A stretch of DNA of 64,000 nt from Sphaerimonospora sp050942215 (GTDB lineage: Bacteria > Actinomycetota > Actinomycetes > Streptosporangiales > Streptosporangiaceae), in contig NZ_CP192056.1 of the NCBI RefSeq assembly GCF_050942215.1, forward strand, positions 496,001 through 560,000, in the 5' to 3' direction. Below, in pieces: positions 61,835 to 64,000 of this stretch (positions are counted from its first letter, which is position 1; the number at the start of each line of letters is the position of its first letter). Under the pieces are notes generated by a model. That model saw nothing but the letters and a program-made list of their open reading frames with translations, ran no database searches and was not told the origin of the DNA. A program made the translations under genes and the position numbers.

Positions 61835-62253
61835 GTGAGGTACGCCCCGGCGACCGGGCAGCCGGGTCCGCCGCGTAGACGGGACGTCGCCCGCTGCGGT
61901 GCGGGCCGCGCCACGAGGCTGGGACCGACGAGCGAGGTCCATCTGCTCGGCGCCTCGACGGGCCGCTGTTCGTACGCCGCGTCCTGCCAGGGCCTGCTGT
62001 CCGTTCGCGGGGGCGTCGGGACCTGCATGCCGTTCTCTTCCTGACGACGGCCGGCGGACGGGCCGTTGCGGCACTCGGCCGCCGCAGGCTCCACGGTCAG
62101 CTCCATCATGCGCAACTGGGCCCTGAGCCGGGAGAGCTCCTCGTGCGCCCGGTCGAGGGCCTGAAACTGGGCCGTCACGTAACCGGCCATGCCGGGGAGC
62201 ACGGCGGACAGCACCGCCGCTGAAGCGAGGGTCAGGATCACTCGCTTGGACAT
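61786..62253 (-). CDS. hypothetical membrane-anchored coiled protein
   Basis: 155 residues from ATG 62253 with GAGGAGCG upstream. One N-terminal hydrophobic helix (about 4-24), then a coiled-coil-like segment (FQALDRAHEELSRLRAQLRMMEL), then a low-complexity Pro/Arg/Gln tail. The last 49 bp are antisense to tetR. The family is not recognised; the tail may be poorly conserved. Confidence 0.6.
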   Translation of the reverse strand: MSKRVILTLASAAVLSAVLPGMAGYVTAQFQALDRAHEELSRLRAQLRMMELTVEPAAAECRNGPSAGRRQEENGMQVPTPPRTDSRPWQDAAYEQRPVEAPSRWTSLVGPSLVARPAPQRATSRLRGGPGCPVAGAYLTQLGFGASSDSNCRER

Positions 62254-62417
62254 CGCATATCGCTCCTCGACGGGTTCGTACGGTGGGACAGGCGTGGGCA
62301 ATATGCCCGGTTAGCTGCGAAGGAACACGATGCGCTGTCGAACGTGTACCAACCGTTGCTTCGTAAATGCCTGCCGTTGTCCTGCGAAGGCGGATTCGCC
62401 TGGGTAGCCTCGGCTGT

Positions 62418-62945
62418 GTGGCCCACGTGACGCGGGAGCAGCTGGACCGTCTGCTCGATCAAGCCCTGCTCCTCGATGACCATGACGCCCTGGCCTGCCG
62501 GCTCGACGCCCTGGCCCGGGGATACGAGTCCGGAGAGATGTCGAGGGCGGCGATCCTCGTGCTCGCGGCCGAGGAGTGGCGCCAGGCGGGCAGGCCGGCG
62601 ACCGCCCTCGACCGGTTCCGCGACGCGCTCGAAGACGGCGGCGAGGTTTCGGTCGATCCTCGGGCCGGCATCGCGGACACCCTGTTCGAGCTGGGCCGCG
62701 CCGACGAGGCCCGGCAGGTGATAGCCGAGGTCAGGGCCCGTGGCTGGAATCCGGCCACCGCGCTCACCGTCGCCGAGACGCTCGCGGCCTACGGCGATCT
62801 GGACGGCGCCCTGGAGTGGGCGACCGAGGGCGTGCTGGCCTGCCCGGCCGGGATCACGATCAGGGATGCCCTGCTGCGCACCCGTTACCGCATCCGGATA
62901 GATCTGGGCCTGCCCGAGGACGACCTCGACGCCCTGCTCTGCTGA
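62418..62945 (+). CDS. TPR-like tetratricopeptide protein
   Basis: 175 residues from GTG 62418 (VAHVTREQLDRLLDQALLL); the frame is open upstream without homology and GTG 62427 is also possible. Helical pairs resembling TPR units are visible: AILVLAAEEWRQAGRPATALDRFRDAL, GIADTLFELGRADEARQVIAEV and VAETLAAYGDLDGALEWATEGV. Likely a protein-interaction scaffold. It precedes the second copy of the 53-bp phased element. Confidence 0.75.
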   Translation: MAHVTREQLDRLLDQALLLDDHDALACRLDALARGYESGEMSRAAILVLAAEEWRQAGRPATALDRFRDALEDGGEVSVDPRAGIADTLFELGRADEARQVIAEVRARGWNPATALTVAETLAAYGDLDGALEWATEGVLACPAGITIRDALLRTRYRIRIDLGLPEDDLDALLC

Positions 62946-63000
62946 CCGCCTCCCCCTTCCCTCGCCCTCCCCCCACCACCCACCCCCACCCCCACCCCGG

Positions 63001-63129
63001 GCGTGATCTTGCAATTGCTCGCGGAGACCACCGCTCACCTGCGCCGACGATGTTCGTGATCTTGCAGAAACTCGGCTGTCGCCGCTCCCACCAGGCGCTT
63101 CACGCTCGGTGATCTTGCAGTCGGGGATC
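63001..63129 (+). repeat. three-part 53-bp phased element, copy B
   Basis: GATCTTGC cores start at 63005, 63058 and 63111, again exactly 53 bp apart. Part 1 GGGCGTGATCTTGC then AATTGCTCGCGG, part 2 TGATCTTGCAGAAACTCG, part 3 TCGGTGATCTTGCAGTC; each is closest to the same-numbered part of copy A. The bases between parts are unrelated to copy A. A C-rich tract (62947-62999) precedes it, as in copy A. It lies 188 bp before dnaK. Confidence 0.85.
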
Positions 63130-63222
63130 GCGGCGCCGTACTCCCTGATCTCGCCGCTTGCGAGGGCCTCCGAGGGTCACCGTCGGCCGGTTTCGGATGG
63201 GAATGAGTCTGCGCGCTTCGAG

Positions 63223-63295
63223 GTTGAGTCCAGTAGGCTCAAGTCGTTTGACAAAGGCTCGTCGGCGACAGAAAATTGAGCCTGACCGACTCAAC
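63223..63295 (+). promoter_or_regulatory. dnaK promoter with two HAIR (HspR) operators
   Basis: HAIR 1 is GTTGAGT-N7-GCTCAAG (63223-63243); HAIR 2 is ATTGAGC-N7-ACTCAAC (63275-63295). Both fit CTTGAGT-N7-ACTCAAG with one or two changes. Between them TTGACA (63248-63253) and GAAAAT (63271-63276) are 17 bp apart, a good -35/-10 pair. HspR bound to both would cover the promoter, the known way actinobacteria repress dnaK until heat shock. Confidence 0.9.
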
Positions 63296-63316
63296 TTTGA
63301 TTACAAGGACGTACTC

Positions 63317-64000
63317 ATGGCACGTGCGGTAGGTATCGACCTGGGGACGACCAACTCCGTCGTCTCGATCCTCGAGGGTGGCGAGCCCACGGTCATCGCG
63401 AACGCCCAGGGCTCGCGGACCACGCCGTCCGTGGTCGCCTTCGCGAAGAACGGAGAGGTCCTGGTCGGCGAGGTCGCCAAGCGGCAGGCGGTGACCAACG
63501 TGGATCGGACGATCCGCTCGGTCAAGCGCGAGATGGGCACCAACTGGTCCGTCGAGATCGACGGCAAGAAGTTCACGCCCCAGCAGATCAGCGCGTTCGT
63601 CCTGCAGAAGCTCAAGCAGGACGCGGAGGCCTACCTTGGCGAGAAGATCACCGACGCGGTGATCACCGTTCCGGCGTACTTCAACGACGCCCAGCGTCAG
63701 GCGACCAAGGAGGCCGGTCAGATCGCGGGCCTGAACGTGCTCCGCATCATCAACGAGCCCACCTCCGCCGCTCTGGCGTACGGCCTCGACAAGGAGAAGG
63801 ACCAGACGATCCTCGTCTTCGACCTCGGCGGCGGCACCTTCGACGTGTCCCTGCTCGACGTCGGCCAGGAGGACGGCCACGGCTTCGTCGAGGTGAAGGC
63901 CACCAGCGGCGACAACCACCTGGGCGGTGACGACTGGGACCAGCGCGTCGTCGACGAGCTGGTGACCCGTTTCAAGAACGCGCACGGGGTGGACCTGTCG
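63317..64000 (+). CDS. dnaK: chaperone DnaK, 3' truncated by the window
   Basis: 228 residues of the ATPase domain are visible from ATG 63317. GIDLGTTNSVV (phosphate 1), AVITVPAYFNDAQRQATKEAG (connect 1), NEPTSAALAYG and VFDLGGGTFDVSLLD (phosphate 2) are all standard. DnaK holds unfolded proteins in an ATP cycle with DnaJ and GrpE. grpE, dnaJ and hspR would be expected just beyond the right edge. Confidence 0.98.
   Translation, partial: MARAVGIDLGTTNSVVSILEGGEPTVIANAQGSRTTPSVVAFAKNGEVLVGEVAKRQAVTNVDRTIRSVKREMGTNWSVEIDGKKFTPQQISAFVLQKLKQDAEAYLGEKITDAVITVPAYFNDAQRQATKEAGQIAGLNVLRIINEPTSAALAYGLDKEKDQTILVFDLGGGTFDVSLLDVGQEDGHGFVEVKATSGDNHLGGDDWDQRVVDELVTRFKNAHGVDLS

Overview
The window is 64 kb of a high-GC actinobacterial chromosome. 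Filamentous-actinomycete markers (a wblA-type WhiB protein, bldG with its anti-sigma partner, a DUF5753 XRE regulator with DUF397) point to a Streptomyces or Streptosporangiaceae relative. Family-level placement is inference.

Left accessory region (1-15.2 kb). This holds a truncated TetR gene, an alpha/beta hydrolase divergent from a CGNR zinc-finger regulator, and a phosphotransferase. From about 3.18 to 15.15 kb lies what looks like a decayed integrative element. Its right edge is an intact tRNA-Pro(CGG) gene; its left edge is a 43-bp copy of the 3' part of that tRNA gene (41/43 identical) followed by its own terminator. Inside are a small secreted protein, a GNAT acetyltransferase, two orphan membrane proteins, a complete group II intron, an excisionase fused to a TadG-like N-terminus, an intact IS30 element, two rearranged IS701 fragments and a PadR/ABC/FtsX operon. 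No integrase gene remains.

Conserved core (15.2-35.1 kb). Metallophosphoesterase, YqeY, bifunctional PBP, wblA, two ArsA-like ATPases, SPFH protein, DUF4177, RidA, Nudix, MBL hydrolase, Crp, nth, CoA-type Nudix, MarP protease, epoxide hydrolase, holin-like protein and acetyl-CoA synthetase follow, from memory, the order of the Mycobacterium tuberculosis ponA2/whiB4/crp/nth/marP/acs neighbourhood. The theme is cell-envelope maintenance, redox stress and repair.

Tad and bldG block (36-49 kb). A tad pilus locus (ssd, tadA, tadB, tadC, DUF4244 pilin, tadE, tadG-like) is followed by a secreted FN3-like membrane protein, an MrfA-type helicase, bldG with its anti-sigma kinase-like partner, and a proton-pumping pyrophosphatase. 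Perfect DnaA boxes sit upstream of ssd and, clustered, upstream of the pilin genes.

Right part (49-64 kb). SixA-type phosphatase with a coupled 33-aa membrane peptide, serB, a secreted protein, a TauE-family permease, an ABC ATPase, a Rieske/DUF2231 protein, an XRE/DUF397 pair, a fur-katA-ankyrin oxidative-stress cluster, CapA lipoprotein, TetR, a TPR-like protein, and the start of dnaK behind two HspR-type HAIR operators.

The most unusual signal is a non-coding element present twice (35.92-36.05 kb, upstream of ssd, and 63.00-63.13 kb, upstream of dnaK). Each copy has three GATCTTGC cores spaced exactly 53 bp apart, in the same order, with unrelated sequence between cores and a C-rich tract in front.
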